Below are positions 1 through 10,268 of a stretch of DNA of 64,000 nucleotides, piece after piece (position 1 is the stretch's first letter; every line of letters starts with the position of its first letter). Position numbers and translations under genes: made by a program. Source of the stretch: Pyropia yezoensis (Eukaryota; Rhodophyta; Bangiophyceae; Bangiales; Bangiaceae); assembly GCA_009829735.1 (NCBI GenBank), contig CM020620.1, positions 20,062,020 to 20,126,019 on the forward strand. Reading direction: 5' to 3'. The notes under the pieces are model-generated. The model was not told the origin of the DNA, searched no databases, and saw nothing but the letters and a program-made list of their open reading frames with translations.

Positions 1-446
1 CCGGACGCGCCAAAAAAACAAGCGCCCCCATCGAGGTCGCCAAAAAAAAGGCGCAAATCGTGGCCCTCACTCTCAGGGGGGGGGGGGGCATCCACGCCAT
101 GCCACCCCGCGTCGACGCCACCCCGCCCGCCCCCCATCCACCCCGCCCGCCGTCGTCGATCCTCCGCCTTCCGTCGTCGCCCCCCCGCCGACCCCCTGCC
201 GCCCCCCCCGGTCGGCCCCCTGTCGTCGCTCCCCTACTCGCCCCCTGAAGTGGTGACAGCGCCTGCTGTCGTCTATACCCCCGCCCCGGTCGTCACCACC
301 ACGCCCGTCCCCCCACTCGTTTCCCCTTCCTCGCCCTTCCGCCTCCTCTTTCTTGCGTGCGACCTACTATATTCAAGACGTGGTGCCGTCGTGGACGCCC
401 TTCGCTCGGCGACGGGCCCCCCCGACGTCATCTGGTACTGAGTAAT
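1..446. other. C-rich intergenic DNA, no gene seen
   Basis: Pyrimidine-rich, low-complexity sequence (runs of CCCC and CCGCC). All frames that stay open do so because of composition: the translations are Pro/Arg-rich and show no domain. Nothing else is supported here. Confidence 0.5.
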
Positions 447-746
447 ATGCCATCTGGGGCGGAGAGCGGGGAGGGAGCTGCAACGGCGTGTCAGTCGCCG
501 GCGCCGCGAGGGGCCAGCGCGGACGAGCTGCCACCTGATGGACTCGATGCCTCTCTTCTGCAGCTCCCCGTGCTTGAGGTGGGCCCTAGGAGAGCCAAAC
601 ACACCCAGACGGCGAAGAAAGTGATTGAGCGTCTCATGGTGCCATCCCACCCCCAGACGTCGAATTCGTCGACAAGCGGAGTTCTCACAATGGTTCCCGT
701 TGCTTCGGTCGAGAAGGACCTCAACCCCAATATGTTCGTGGCGTAA
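447..746 (+). CDS. hypothetical protein, short
   Basis: A 99-codon frame that starts at the ATG at 447 and ends in TAA. Its composition is balanced (Ser, Thr, Glu, Asp, hydrophobics) rather than the Pro/Arg bias of compositional frames nearby. It contains Ala/Gly-rich stretches followed by a Lys/Thr segment (AKHTQTAKKVIERL). I recognise no family. It could be a first exon of a multi-exon gene continuing at 861 and 2098, since all lie on the same strand, but no splice pair could be fixed with confidence. Confidence 0.35.
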   Translation: MPSGAESGEGAATACQSPAPRGASADELPPDGLDASLLQLPVLEVGPRRAKHTQTAKKVIERLMVPSHPQTSNSSTSGVLTMVPVASVEKDLNPNMFVA

Positions 747-860
747 AAGTCGCCAGGGGGTCTGAGCCGCAAGCTGGTCAGCCAACTATCTCTCAGCTTC
801 GGATTTTGCTCTTATGAGTGGACCGAATACCCGTGCTCTGGCATTGACGCTTGCGCCAAC

Positions 861-1412
861 ATGCCGCGCACTGTTTTGGATGTGCCCCACACGGCTCTCG
901 AGGCAAGGGACGCGGACCAGTACGGTGTCTACGAGAAGCTATTCGCGGAGGCCAGCTCCGAGACGGCTTCGGCGGACACTGAGCAGCAGGCGCTGGTACG
1001 GGAGTGGGACCGGTACACTTCTGTCGTGGTGCCCTTTGAGCACAAACAGTGCCCAAACGTACTGTATGCGCGCGTGGCAACTCCACCCACGGGCCAGGTT
1101 GTGACGATCCGGTCGTCGGGGAGAAAGTTTTTGGGGTGCGCAGCCTACTCGCGCGACAACCGCATCGGCCACAAAAACTCCTCCCTTGCTAACATCCAAA
1201 ACTTGACCAACATTGAGAGGTGGCTGAGCGAAGAACGGTACGTTTTTGAGGGCAAGGGTTGTGTAGCGAGCGGGGTGAGGGAGGGTGGTGTTGAGGGCGG
1301 TGGATGGAGGACCGGAAAGGGGAGTCGGCGCGTCATGTGTGGAGGGGGCATCGTGCGGGCAGCAAGAGTCCGCCTCAAGTCGCCCAACGTGGCCACTACC
1401 CACGGTGGCTAG
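861..1412 (+). CDS. hypothetical protein, possibly one exon of a longer gene
   Basis: The first ~130 residues look like real coding sequence: acidic and mixed composition, with a segment containing FEHKQCPNVLYARV and SGRKFLGCAAYSRDN. After about position 1255 the frame becomes Gly/Arg-rich and low complexity, so the true exon probably ends there; 'gggtgagg' near 1273 offers a possible GT donor. No domain is recognised. The following frame at 2098-4119 may belong to the same gene. The 1413-1936 stretch between them holds no supported feature. Confidence 0.35.
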   Translation: MPRTVLDVPHTALEARDADQYGVYEKLFAEASSETASADTEQQALVREWDRYTSVVVPFEHKQCPNVLYARVATPPTGQVVTIRSSGRKFLGCAAYSRDNRIGHKNSSLANIQNLTNIERWLSEERYVFEGKGCVASGVREGGVEGGGWRTGKGSRRVMCGGGIVRAARVRLKSPNVATTHGG

Positions 1413-1936
1413 CGCAGCAGTGGCGATGCCGCCATTGACGCAGGGCTCCCATGGCGCCCGCTTCCGTACTGGAGGGCCGGTAACAGCGGTCGTGTGGCGG
1501 CATGCTCGGAGGCGAATGCATCGCACCAGCAAACGATCACCATTGGGCCGTGCCTGACGGTGCCGTCCCCAGCCTCCAACGACCCACTCATTCATGGCGG
1601 ACCTGGAGCTGCAACCACCACGCTTCCACACTCAGTGGTCATGGATGCCCACGTGACGGAGGGACGGCGCCCTCGCCTCCGCCGCGATTTGCTGCGAATG
1701 TGGGTACACCTGCTAAAGAGATCGTCCTCGATGACGAGCACTGCGGCTGCGGCGCAATGCCGGGACCCTCAAAAATGGCGGCAACGACGAGCGGCGACGT
1801 GTCCATCATCTTTGGATATGGAAAGCGCAGGTCTGACATCCCGTGTTCATGTCTGCCGTCGAGGTACTTGTGTTATTGCTCTATTGTTTTCTCCTGTTTT
1901 TACCCATCGCAGAGAAGTGACGAATATCCCTCCAGG

Positions 1937-2034
1937 GGTCAACACAAACCACCCATGCATGACGATCCGTGCAGCAGGATCCCGGGGTCAGCACAAACCA
2001 CCCATGCATGACGATCCGTGCAGCAGGATCCCGG
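1937..2034. repeat. 49-bp tandem repeat, two copies
   Basis: Two head-to-tail copies of a 49-bp unit begin at 1937 and 1986. Each contains the palindrome-like ATGCATGA core and ends in GCAGCAGGATCCCGG. I see one difference (AACAC versus AGCAC). The repeat overlaps the 5' end of the next open frame. Confidence 0.85.
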
Positions 2035-4119
2035 GTTAAGTGCCGGTCCCATGCTGGGAAGGCGAAGGCGCTCACGTGCCGCGTGGTGTGCAACAGCATG
2101 CTCTATGTCGGCGTGCCGCTCACGGAAGGCGGTGGGCGCGACGTGCAGGGGAGCTTTTTCCTCTTCCCCGTCGGCGCCCACACCCATCCCCCTCCCCCCA
2201 TCACTACCGCAACCCGTGGGCTCCTCGTCACAGCCGCGGAGGAAAAGAAGCACCACCACGTATCGCTTGCAGCTGAGGAGGAGGACGTGCGCGCGAAGCT
2301 CGCGGAGGAGTATGGTCGGGTAGTGGCCGCTGTGCCGTTAGCGGCTCTGCGGTACGCCCGTCGACAGACGGCGGCGGAGCGCAATCCGTGGGGGCAGGGG
2401 CGTGACGCGGCTCCGCGCGTGGTGGCTCGAGCGTTCGTGGCGGGGGACCCCTACTTCCGTGCCCCAATAATGTCTGACTCGACCGCGTACATATTCCCGG
2501 CCTTCTTTGAGAGCAACTTGCGACGAGTTGCGAATGGTGTGCTGGCGCTTGAGACGGACGAGTACTACAAGGCCGTGGAGGCGGTCGGGCTTGTGCAGGA
2601 CGGTGATTTCTTTGTGTTCGCCATCTCTGCAACGATAAACAATAAGGGCGTGACTCTGGCGCGCTTCTTTATCCAGCGGGCGACGCCGCTGGTCGCGCGG
2701 GCCTGCTACCGGCTTTTTTTTCAGGAGATCCTGAAGATTAACCCTGGCTGGGCGCCCTTGCATGTGCACGTGCAGCGGCAGATGTCGGTCGTGAATCCCA
2801 CGCTGGACGAAGCGCCATCCTCCTCCGTAGTCCAGAAGGCCACGCACAATGTCCGGCAGATGAAGCGCGGTGTGCTCGTGGGGGTAACGCTTGCTTTTTC
2901 GGCGTCGCTCGCCGGGGGGCTCTGCGACGCCCTCGAAGACGTCGGGTTAGACAAGTCTTCCGTCGATGAGCACGCCCGCAGCATCCGCTTTGGTTGCAAC
3001 GCCCACGCTCATCGGGTGTGCGACCGGGCGCCGGTCACGGTGCGTGCTACGCTCCGAAAGCTGTTGCAGTACTACACCATTGAGGAGGCGGAGCGGCTGC
3101 GCGCGCTGGTTATTCGGCAGGAGCCGACTCGTGACTACGCGGGCCTTCTGGGAAACCGGCGCCTGTTGCCGGCGTCTTGTCCCGCTTTTTCCAACGCACA
3201 CCAGCTACAGAGGGAGGTCGCCCCATCCACAACTAATGCGGAGGAGTCCAAACACGAGCGGATCTACAAGCTCTGCCGGAGGCAGCAACCGCTAATGGTC
3301 GCTATGACGAGCAGCGAGTTCATGGACCAGCGGGACGCTGAGGAGCTGGACAGCCGCCGCGCCGGCGATGCGTACACTTCAATGGAGCGAGCCGACAGCT
3401 CCCAGCGACGCCGAGAGAAGCGGCGCCGGGAGAGCCAACAGCAAGAGATGCACCCTTCGGCGGGCAGTGGTGATGTTGGGGAAGTGGGGGCTGAGAATCC
3501 TACAGCCAGCCCTGACTGGGGAGCAGGCGATGAGGGCGGTGGGCAAGGGGAAAGTGATGGACGGATTCCGGCGGGCGGAGGTGACAATCCAACTCCACCG
3601 CCGTTGGCAGCCGCATCCAGCCAGCAGCCAAAGAGGCGTCCTCGGGCCGGCCGGGGAGCCACCCCGAGTACTGCCGCCGCCAATGTCCGCATCGCGGAGC
3701 TGGAGAGGCAGGTTCTGGGGCAACGCAACAAGGCTCTTGAGGCGGAGATCTCCGCCCTCCGGACGGTCTGTGCTCCTGCAAGCGGCGGCTCCGCGGGCAC
3801 CGGAGGACCTGCCGCTGGACCGGCGGGCAGTCAGGCAGGCGCCGCACCACCGGCCTGGTTTATTAACATAATGATGGCTGCGAGTCGGGTGCCAGGGGCG
3901 ACACCATCTGCTGGCAATGCTGGCTATGCTGGCCGCGAAGGCTCGGGCGCGGACGGTCTGTACGCTGGATTTTTTATTGTAATGGACATGTTTCTTGACA
4001 GCCTTGCCGTGTCCTGGTCCACCCCGGGCAGATCCCCCCGCTCCAGCTTGACCGAGACGACGGTTTCAACCCTACCACTGACCTCGCACACTCTGCACAT
4101 ACAGTGTGCCTCTTCTTGA
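1969..4119 (+). CDS. unrecognised 716-codon protein, possible MULE-like transposase relative
   Basis: Long frame ending in TGA at 4119. The first in-frame ATG (1969) lies inside the 49-bp repeat; the ATG at 2098 (MLYVGVPLTEGG) is a likelier start, or the 5' end is an exon junction. Residues ~150-420 have globular composition. They include a stretch with FFVFAISATINNKGVTLARF, and later GGLCDALEDVG followed by FGCNAHAHRVCDR. This spacing loosely recalls MULE-type transposases, where an Asp-containing helix precedes a C-x-H segment. The expected Asp is replaced by LAFSAS, so a nuclease role is doubtful. The C-terminal half is basic and Gly/Ala-rich, with a short coiled coil (RIAELERQVLGQRNKALEAE) near residue 575. 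The family assignment is a weak inference. Confidence 0.45.
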   Translation: MQQDPGVSTNHPCMTIRAAGSRVKCRSHAGKAKALTCRVVCNSMLYVGVPLTEGGGRDVQGSFFLFPVGAHTHPPPPITTATRGLLVTAAEEKKHHHVSLAAEEEDVRAKLAEEYGRVVAAVPLAALRYARRQTAAERNPWGQGRDAAPRVVARAFVAGDPYFRAPIMSDSTAYIFPAFFESNLRRVANGVLALETDEYYKAVEAVGLVQDGDFFVFAISATINNKGVTLARFFIQRATPLVARACYRLFFQEILKINPGWAPLHVHVQRQMSVVNPTLDEAPSSSVVQKATHNVRQMKRGVLVGVTLAFSASLAGGLCDALEDVGLDKSSVDEHARSIRFGCNAHAHRVCDRAPVTVRATLRKLLQYYTIEEAERLRALVIRQEPTRDYAGLLGNRRLLPASCPAFSNAHQLQREVAPSTTNAEESKHERIYKLCRRQQPLMVAMTSSEFMDQRDAEELDSRRAGDAYTSMERADSSQRRREKRRRESQQQEMHPSAGSGDVGEVGAENPTASPDWGAGDEGGGQGESDGRIPAGGGDNPTPPPLAAASSQQPKRRPRAGRGATPSTAAANVRIAELERQVLGQRNKALEAEISALRTVCAPASGGSAGTGGPAAGPAGSQAGAAPPAWFINIMMAASRVPGATPSAGNAGYAGREGSGADGLYAGFFIVMDMFLDSLAVSWSTPGRSPRSSLTETTVSTLPLTSHTLHIQCASS

Positions 4120-4790
4120 GTAGGCGTGAGAAGCTACGATAGGAAGAGGGGGCTTGAGTGGGAGAAGGGGGCAGCAACAGAGATCAAGAGCGATGAAGAC
4201 ACAGCGAGGAAGGGGCTAGGCCAGTGAGTGCGGGGGTGAGCACTGCGCCGCATCTGGTCGCGCGCGAGAGGACTTGCAGTGCTCTGACAATGACGGACGG
4301 TCGCACCACCAGGACCAGGCACAACGACACACAAAAAACGAGCGGTGAGGAACCCAATTTGGTTGCTGTGAGTAGGCAGGTGCAGGTTGCAGCGTGGCAG
4401 CGCTGCTGGAAACGCAGGCGGCCAGCTGTTTCCTTTGTCGTCGGCGGCCAGCGGACTCCACGCTCTGGGAAAATGGACAATACCCGAGTCGACAGCTCCC
4501 CCTCCACCCCCCCGCAGCATCTGCCCGTCAACGCACGGACGCGCCGCATCTGTCCCCTGCCCGTTCCCTTCCATCCACCACTTCCCCTCCCCCTGCCGCC
4601 AAGACGCAGCCCACTGACGTACCCCTCACTGACGCAGGCTTCCTTGATGAGAGAAAGGCAGTTGATGGGCGTGACGGCCGCAGGAGTCGGGCGGGGCCGG
4701 CCGCAATAGTCGGGCAGCGAGGCCCGTGGGAAGGGTGACAGCAGCACTTGCGGCGCCGCCAACAAAAGAAGTCGGTCGTCAGGTAGTAAA
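4120..4790. other. intergenic, no gene seen
   Basis: Mixed-composition DNA between the unknown protein gene and a G-rich minisatellite. Overlapping frames on both strands are short and lack recognisable domains, splice structure or RNA-gene features. Confidence 0.5.
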
Positions 4791-5894
4791 TCCGCCGCCG
4801 CAGCGGGGAGGTGGCCACGAAAGAGGGGGGGTAGATCTGCAGAGGGAGAGCGACTGCCACAGGGAGTGTGTTGACGCCGAGCGAGAGTCGCCGCCGCAAT
4901 GCGGAGATGACTGCAAAAGGCGGGGGGTTGGCTACCAAAGAGGGAGGGCGCCCGCCACAGGGGGGGTAGACCACAAAGGGAAGCGGTCGCCGCCCAAGAA
5001 AGAGGGGCACAACCGAAGGCAAGAGACGCATCAAGCAGAGCACCGCCGCGGAAAGAATTCGTCGCTGGAGGTGGGCGGGCGCCGCCGCAGAAGTGAGGTG
5101 GCGGAGGAAGAGGGGGCGGGGAAGCGGCAGAGGAGCAAGGACTGCCACAGGGAGCGTGCCACCGCCGGACAAGAATCGCCGCTGAAATGAGGGGGTGACA
5201 ACAATTCGCGGGGGGTTGGCTGCCAAAGAGGGAGAGCGACAGCCACAGGGGGGGTAGACCACAAAGGGAAGCGGTCGCCGCCCAAGAACGAGGGGCACAG
5301 CCGAAGGCAAGAGACGCATCAAGCAGGGCACCGCCGCGGAAAGAATTTGTCGCTGGAGGTGGGTGGGCGCCGCCGCAGAAGTGAGGTGGCGGAGGAAGAG
5401 GGGGCGGGGAAGCGGCAGAGGAGGAAGGGCTGCAACAGCGAGCGTGTCACCGCCGGACTAGAGTCGCCGCCGCAATGAGGGTGCGACCGCAGAAGGCGGA
5501 GAGTGGCAGCCAAGAGGTGGGGGGTGGCCGCCAGAAGGGGGGGGGTGGCCCGCGCAATGGCGGGCAGCAGCCAATAGAGGGAAGGGGGGGCGCAATGGCA
5601 GATGGCCGCCAAGGGGGTTGTGGTGGCCAAGGGGGTGGGTGGCCCCCGCAATGGCGGGCAGCGGCCATCAGAGGTGGGGGCGGGGGACGCGATGTCCGAT
5701 GGCCGCCAAGGGGGTGGGGGTGGCTGCCTAAAAAGGGGGGGGTGGCCGTCGAAAGGTGGGGCGTGGCCGCTAAGGGTGGTAGGCAGCCGACGAGGGGGAG
5801 GGCAGCCGCCAAGTAGGGTGGGTGGCCGCCACAGCGGGAGGATGGCCGGCAAAGCGGGGGGGTGGCCGCCAAAGGGGGGGCGTGACCGCCAAAG
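4790..5894. repeat. G-rich minisatellite with a ~290-bp higher-order duplication
   Basis: Degenerate units built on GGTGGCCGCCAAAGGGGG-like motifs. Two ~290-bp blocks (about 4900-5186 and 5190-5475) match closely: both hold GGGGTAGACCACAAAGGG followed by AAGCGGTCGCCGCCCAAGAA, CGAAGGCAAGAGACGCATCA and GCCGCCGCAGAAGTGAGG. The minisatellite resumes at 13353 after the gypsy-1 insertion, so it was one array before insertion. Open frames through it are artefacts of composition. Confidence 0.8.
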
Positions 5895-5899
5895 GCGCA

Positions 5900-6743
5900 T
5901 GTGAGGAACCACCCACACTTGGGCAGCCCTCAACGTACTCGTGATGGTGTCAGCGACCCGTGCCAGCCAATAGAGCGACAGGGTGCGGGGAAGAGGATGG
6001 AGGTGGTGACGGTGGTGGGTCTGGGGAAGAGGACGGCGCGACGTCGGTGGTGATCGAGAGGGTTCAAAGGGTGAAGGTCGTCTTTGGTCTGTGTCTGTGG
6101 TTGCCCTTCCGGTCTTCCCCGGTGGCGCCGACACTCACGCACTATATACTCGCGTCGGGGCACCCGAGGTGCCCCAAAGCATGCGTTTTCCCGTCGCTCC
6201 ACCGGTAGGCACAAAACGGCCCAAAAACAAAGCATGGCTTTCAGAACAAAGCATGGGCGGGCGTGCGCACTAAAGGAGTGCAGCCCCAGTTTGCCCCAAA
6301 CGAAGGGGTCCGGCGTGCGGCGCCTAGGGCGCCGCCCCAGCCGGCTCCAGACGCCAGTCGGCCCGAAGGTCCGAGAGGCGTGTAAGCACGATTCGATCGA
6401 GTCGGCCGAATCGGCCAGCCGGCTAGCCAGTCACATCGCTGCAATGCTGCAGCGAGGACATTTTAACGGAATCGCCAGCTGTGGCAGATGTGGCTCGTCA
6501 TGGGTGCTGACGGTGGCGCCTTTCGACAGGCCATGATGGGCTGTCGATGGCTGCTGTCGTGCGGCCGGCAGACACCGTGAGACAGCGGCTGACTCATCTT
6601 GCGTCTCGAAGGTACACCACGTCATGCCCCACAATACAAGGAGTTGATCCATGTTGCCAGGAGTTGATTCGGCAGGATCTGTAAGGAGAGGTCCCAGATA
6701 TCCCTTAAGTATTAGGCATGGGATTAGGGGGGAAATCCTTACA
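5900..6743 (-). repeat. gypsy-1 3' LTR (844 bp)
   Basis: Plus-strand ends are TGTGAGG...CTTACA, so in element orientation it begins TGTAAG and ends CTCACA. A TATA-like TATATAGTG (minus strand, complement of the cactatata near 6140) lies within it and is a candidate core promoter in the equivalent 5' LTR. The terminus abuts the polypurine tract at 6744. Confidence 0.95.
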
Positions 6744-6755
6744 CCTCCCCCCCCT
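6744..6755 (-). other. gypsy-1 polypurine tract
   Basis: On the minus strand the sequence is TAGGGGGGGGAGG directly before the 3' LTR start (TGTAAGG). A purine run in this position is the usual plus-strand primer of LTR retrotransposons. The pol stop codon (6754-6756) overlaps its upstream edge. Confidence 0.8.
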
Positions 6756-9700
6756 AGGACGTGCGTCGAAGGAAGGCGTCGAGAACCTCAGGTGCGTTGT
6801 CGAGGTCTTGCGTGGTTAGCCAGGTGTTCCCACTGACATCGCAGCCTTTCCACTTGACCAGGTACTGCAGTCGTCCACGGCGTTTTCGTGACCGAATAAT
6901 GGAGTCCACTTCGTACTCAACCGATCCGTCCGGAAATGCTACCGGAGCTGGAGCGGGAGGAAGTCGACCATACGGATCAGCGTTGTACGGCTTGAGTAGA
7001 CTGGCGTGAAAGGCGTTGTGCACCTTTCGATCAAGGACTGCTTGAGGCAGATCCAGACGGAACGTAACATCATTGATGTTTTCAGTGACTCGGTATGGTC
7101 CCGAAAACTTGGGCATCAACTTGCGAGCGCCCTGGAAGGCGTCCGGCATAAGGTTCTCGGTGCTCAGGAGCACGAGGTCGTCGACAGCGATCGTACATGG
7201 TCGGCGTCGACGGTTAGCGTACGCCGAGCGCGTCTCATTGGCCTTCTTGATAGCGGTGATGGCAGTCTCCTGAGCTTTTTGCAGACTGCTTAGCCAATCT
7301 GAGACTGCTGGTAGTTTCGATTCCTTGCTCTCGACGATGTCGACAGGTACTGTCCTTGGTTCAAAGCCGTAGTTCAGGAAGAACGGGGAGTACGTCGTGA
7401 CCGCATTGGGTGACCGGTTGTAAGCCACTTCTGCAGCAACAAGGAAGAGGTCCCAATCACCCTGATGATGGTTCACGAAGTTTCGCAGGACTTCTTCAAT
7501 CTTCTTGTTCATGATCTCGGTTTGTCCGTCCGTCTGGGGATGATAGGCTGAAGATGCCTTGATCTTGACCTTGAGAATTTCGGTGAGCGACTGCCAGAAG
7601 TTGGAGAAGAAGATACGGTCTCGGTCGCAGACGACGTCGGATGGTAGACCGTGATGACGGTAGACGTGATCATGGTAGAGTTGCGCTACGACTGGTGCAG
7701 TACAGTCGGGCTTCATTGGTGCTAGTCGAATCATCTTCGACAGTCTGTCCACAATGACGTAAATGCCATTGTGGCCCCTTTGGGTCAGTGGAAGAGGGGT
7801 GATAAAGTCCATGGAGACACTTGCCCATCGTTGGTTCGGTGGATCTAGTGGTTTGAGGTGACCCAGAGGTGAATGGGTGCCAGCTTTGTTCCGCTGGCAC
7901 AAATCACATGATTGTACGTATCTTTGGATGTCCTTCCGCATTGTCTTCCAGTAGTATTTGGAAGCAATAGCGTTGGTGGTTTTCTTAACTCCCATATGTC
8001 CTTGGCTTGGGATGTCGTGGTAGTCATGGAGTAGTCTTTGGCGTAGAGTACCAACGGGGATGCACGTACGGTCACCTCGTTTCAACAACCTCATGTGAAG
8101 CCGGTAGGGAGATACCGGGTCTTTGACTAGGTCGGCAAACTCGGGATCCGCGTTGTACTCTTGGTCTAGGGTGGCAAGGTCTTGATCACTTTGGCTTATG
8201 GTCATGAGGCTGTTGATTTCAGTTTTCTTGGGTAGGCTTTCGATGGTCTTGGTTAGCACGCGACTAAGGAGATCTTGATTGGGAGCGTGCTTATCGGGGG
8301 CGTCTTGTGGTTGCCTTGAAAGAGCATCAGCTACGGGGTTGGAAGTGCCCTTGATGGGGATGATCTTGAAATCGAATTGCTCCAACAGCTCTAGCCACTT
8401 GACTTGGCGGTCGTTGAGCTTCTCTTGGGTTTTCAAGTACCTTAGGGACTCATGGTCGGTGTGCACCTCGAACGACCTTCCATGGAGGTAGCAGCGCCAG
8501 TGTCGAATGGCTTGTACAACTGCGAGCAGTTCGCGCTCACGGATACTGTAGCGCTGTTCGTGGATGTTCAGCGTCAATGGGAAGTAGGCCACTGGGCGTC
8601 GTCCTTTTCCGTCATCTTGTTCAAGGACAGCGCCAACAGCATACCCACTGGCATCCGTGGAGACGAAGATTGGGTACCTCTTGTCGAATGGCTTCAGTAC
8701 TGGTGCACTTGTCGTCAGGGTTTGTAGTTGCTCAAAAGCCTTCTGGCCGTCAGAGTTCCATTCGAAGTCGACGTTTCCAGTAAGCCTTGTGAGGGGTGCA
8801 GCCACGGATGCCATTCCCTTAATAAATCGACGATAGAAGTTGACCATGCCGAGGAAAGATTGCACATCTTTTTTGCTCTGTGGCGTTGCCCATGATCGAA
8901 TGGCTTGGACCTTGTAGTCCTCCATAGAAAAGCCTTCGTTGGAAATGACATGGCCGAGGTAGTCCACAGTTGTTCGCGCAAATTGGCATTTGCTGAGTTT
9001 GGCGTAGAGCTTATGCTCTCGCAGCTTGTCCAGGGCTTGCCTTAGGTGCTTTAGATGATCTTCGTAAGCTTCACTGTAGACCAGGATGTCGTCGAGGTAG
9101 ACGCAGATAAACTCGTAGAGATAGGGTCGGAAGACGTCATTCATTAGGTTCATGAAGACCGCGGGGGCATTTGTTAGCCCAAAGGGTAGCACGGTAAATT
9201 CGTAGAACCAGTATTTTGTTCGGAACGCTGTCAGTGGGATAGTATCAGGGTCAAGCCGGATCTGGTGGTAACCTGATTGGAGGTCGATCTTCGTGAAGTA
9301 CTTGGCCTTTCGCAGTTGGTCGACGATGTCGTCAATTCTTGGTAAGGGATATGCGTTCTTGATAGTGGCTTTGTTCAATGCTCGATAATCGATGCACATT
9401 CGACAGCCACCGTCCTTCTTTGCGGCAAAGAGTACAGAAGAGCCCCACGGTGAGGCACTTGGTTGGATGAACCCCTTTCGTATGAGGGTTGCAAGTTGTG
9501 TCTTGAGTTCATCGCGTTCCCATTCAGATAGGCGATAAATGCCACTGCGACGTGGTTGAGCGTCCTCCGTAAGCTTGACGCTAAACTTGTGACTGCGTTC
9601 AGGAGGAAGTCCATCGGGAAGCTCTTCCGGGAAGACGTCGGCGTACTCGTTGAGAATCTCTTGGACGTCATTCTTGTCTTCAGCTTCTCCCATTTTGATC

Positions 9701-10245
9701 GCATTGATGTCAAAGGTGCTGGAAGGATCTTCGGATTGCAGGTAAATGGCGAAGACAGGAAGTTTTTGAATAAGGTCCTTGGCGAGGCGTTGCCTACTAA
9801 TCAGGCCATGGGGTTTCTTGAGGGAGGCAGTGATGGAGATGTTCTTTTGGTTAAACTTGAAGGAGATCTTGTTCTTCTTGTTGTTGATTTTGGCGTCCTT
9901 GTCGTCACGCCATTTCTTTCCGAGGATGATGTCGTACGCACTTAGGTCGCATACAGCAAACCGAAGACGTTCTTGGTATGGGCCGATGTGAATCTCTAAG
10001 GGTTCAATGGTCTCTGCGAGGACGTGGGAGCGACCATCGGGCATGTTAGCCGCGAAGTCCGTTTCTTTCGTGGTCACATTCAGGGTATTCACGAGGCGCC
10101 TTGATACGACGTTAATGGGAGATCCGTCGTCAAACAGCGCCTTAACAAGATGTCCATTGACAGAGGCAGTAGAAAGCAGAAGCCCGAGACGCGGGCCTTC
10201 AAATGGTGACGACATGTTTTCAGGAACCGAAGAAGCGTCTGGCAC
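6754..10245 (-). CDS. pol: gypsy-1 Pol polyprotein (PR-RT-RNase H-integrase-chromodomain), 1163 aa
   Basis: Intact frame. The protease motif at residues 39-42 is DDGS, where most retropepsins have D-S/T-G. Reverse transcriptase spans roughly residues 245-430, with the catalytic YLDD at 383-386. RNase H follows (TDASGYAVGAVLEQ, HTDHESLRYL). The integrase has an HHCC zinc finger (HMGVKKT... CDLCQ, near 740-785) and a DDE core (SMDFITPLP, CDRDRIFFSNFW, HPQTDGQTEIMNK). The last ~55 residues (VDSIIRSRKRRGRLQYLVKW then WKGCDVSGNTW) form a chromodomain, placing the element among chromoviruses, whose chromodomain steers integration to marked chromatin. The first ATG is 10245, 24 nt after the end of gag and in another frame, so expression probably needs frameshifting or reinitiation. 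Role: cDNA synthesis and integration of the element. Confidence 0.97.
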   Translation of the reverse strand: MPDASSVPENMSSPFEGPRLGLLLSTASVNGHLVKALFDDGSPINVVSRRLVNTLNVTTKETDFAANMPDGRSHVLAETIEPLEIHIGPYQERLRFAVCDLSAYDIILGKKWRDDKDAKINNKKNKISFKFNQKNISITASLKKPHGLISRQRLAKDLIQKLPVFAIYLQSEDPSSTFDINAIKMGEAEDKNDVQEILNEYADVFPEELPDGLPPERSHKFSVKLTEDAQPRRSGIYRLSEWERDELKTQLATLIRKGFIQPSASPWGSSVLFAAKKDGGCRMCIDYRALNKATIKNAYPLPRIDDIVDQLRKAKYFTKIDLQSGYHQIRLDPDTIPLTAFRTKYWFYEFTVLPFGLTNAPAVFMNLMNDVFRPYLYEFICVYLDDILVYSEAYEDHLKHLRQALDKLREHKLYAKLSKCQFARTTVDYLGHVISNEGFSMEDYKVQAIRSWATPQSKKDVQSFLGMVNFYRRFIKGMASVAAPLTRLTGNVDFEWNSDGQKAFEQLQTLTTSAPVLKPFDKRYPIFVSTDASGYAVGAVLEQDDGKGRRPVAYFPLTLNIHEQRYSIRERELLAVVQAIRHWRCYLHGRSFEVHTDHESLRYLKTQEKLNDRQVKWLELLEQFDFKIIPIKGTSNPVADALSRQPQDAPDKHAPNQDLLSRVLTKTIESLPKKTEINSLMTISQSDQDLATLDQEYNADPEFADLVKDPVSPYRLHMRLLKRGDRTCIPVGTLRQRLLHDYHDIPSQGHMGVKKTTNAIASKYYWKTMRKDIQRYVQSCDLCQRNKAGTHSPLGHLKPLDPPNQRWASVSMDFITPLPLTQRGHNGIYVIVDRLSKMIRLAPMKPDCTAPVVAQLYHDHVYRHHGLPSDVVCDRDRIFFSNFWQSLTEILKVKIKASSAYHPQTDGQTEIMNKKIEEVLRNFVNHHQGDWDLFLVAAEVAYNRSPNAVTTYSPFFLNYGFEPRTVPVDIVESKESKLPAVSDWLSSLQKAQETAITAIKKANETRSAYANRRRRPCTIAVDDLVLLSTENLMPDAFQGARKLMPKFSGPYRVTENINDVTFRLDLPQAVLDRKVHNAFHASLLKPYNADPYGRLPPAPAPVAFPDGSVEYEVDSIIRSRKRRGRLQYLVKWKGCDVSGNTWLTTQDLDNAPEVLDAFLRRTS

Positions 10246-10268
10246 CGGTTTTGATGACGGTTGCTGCT

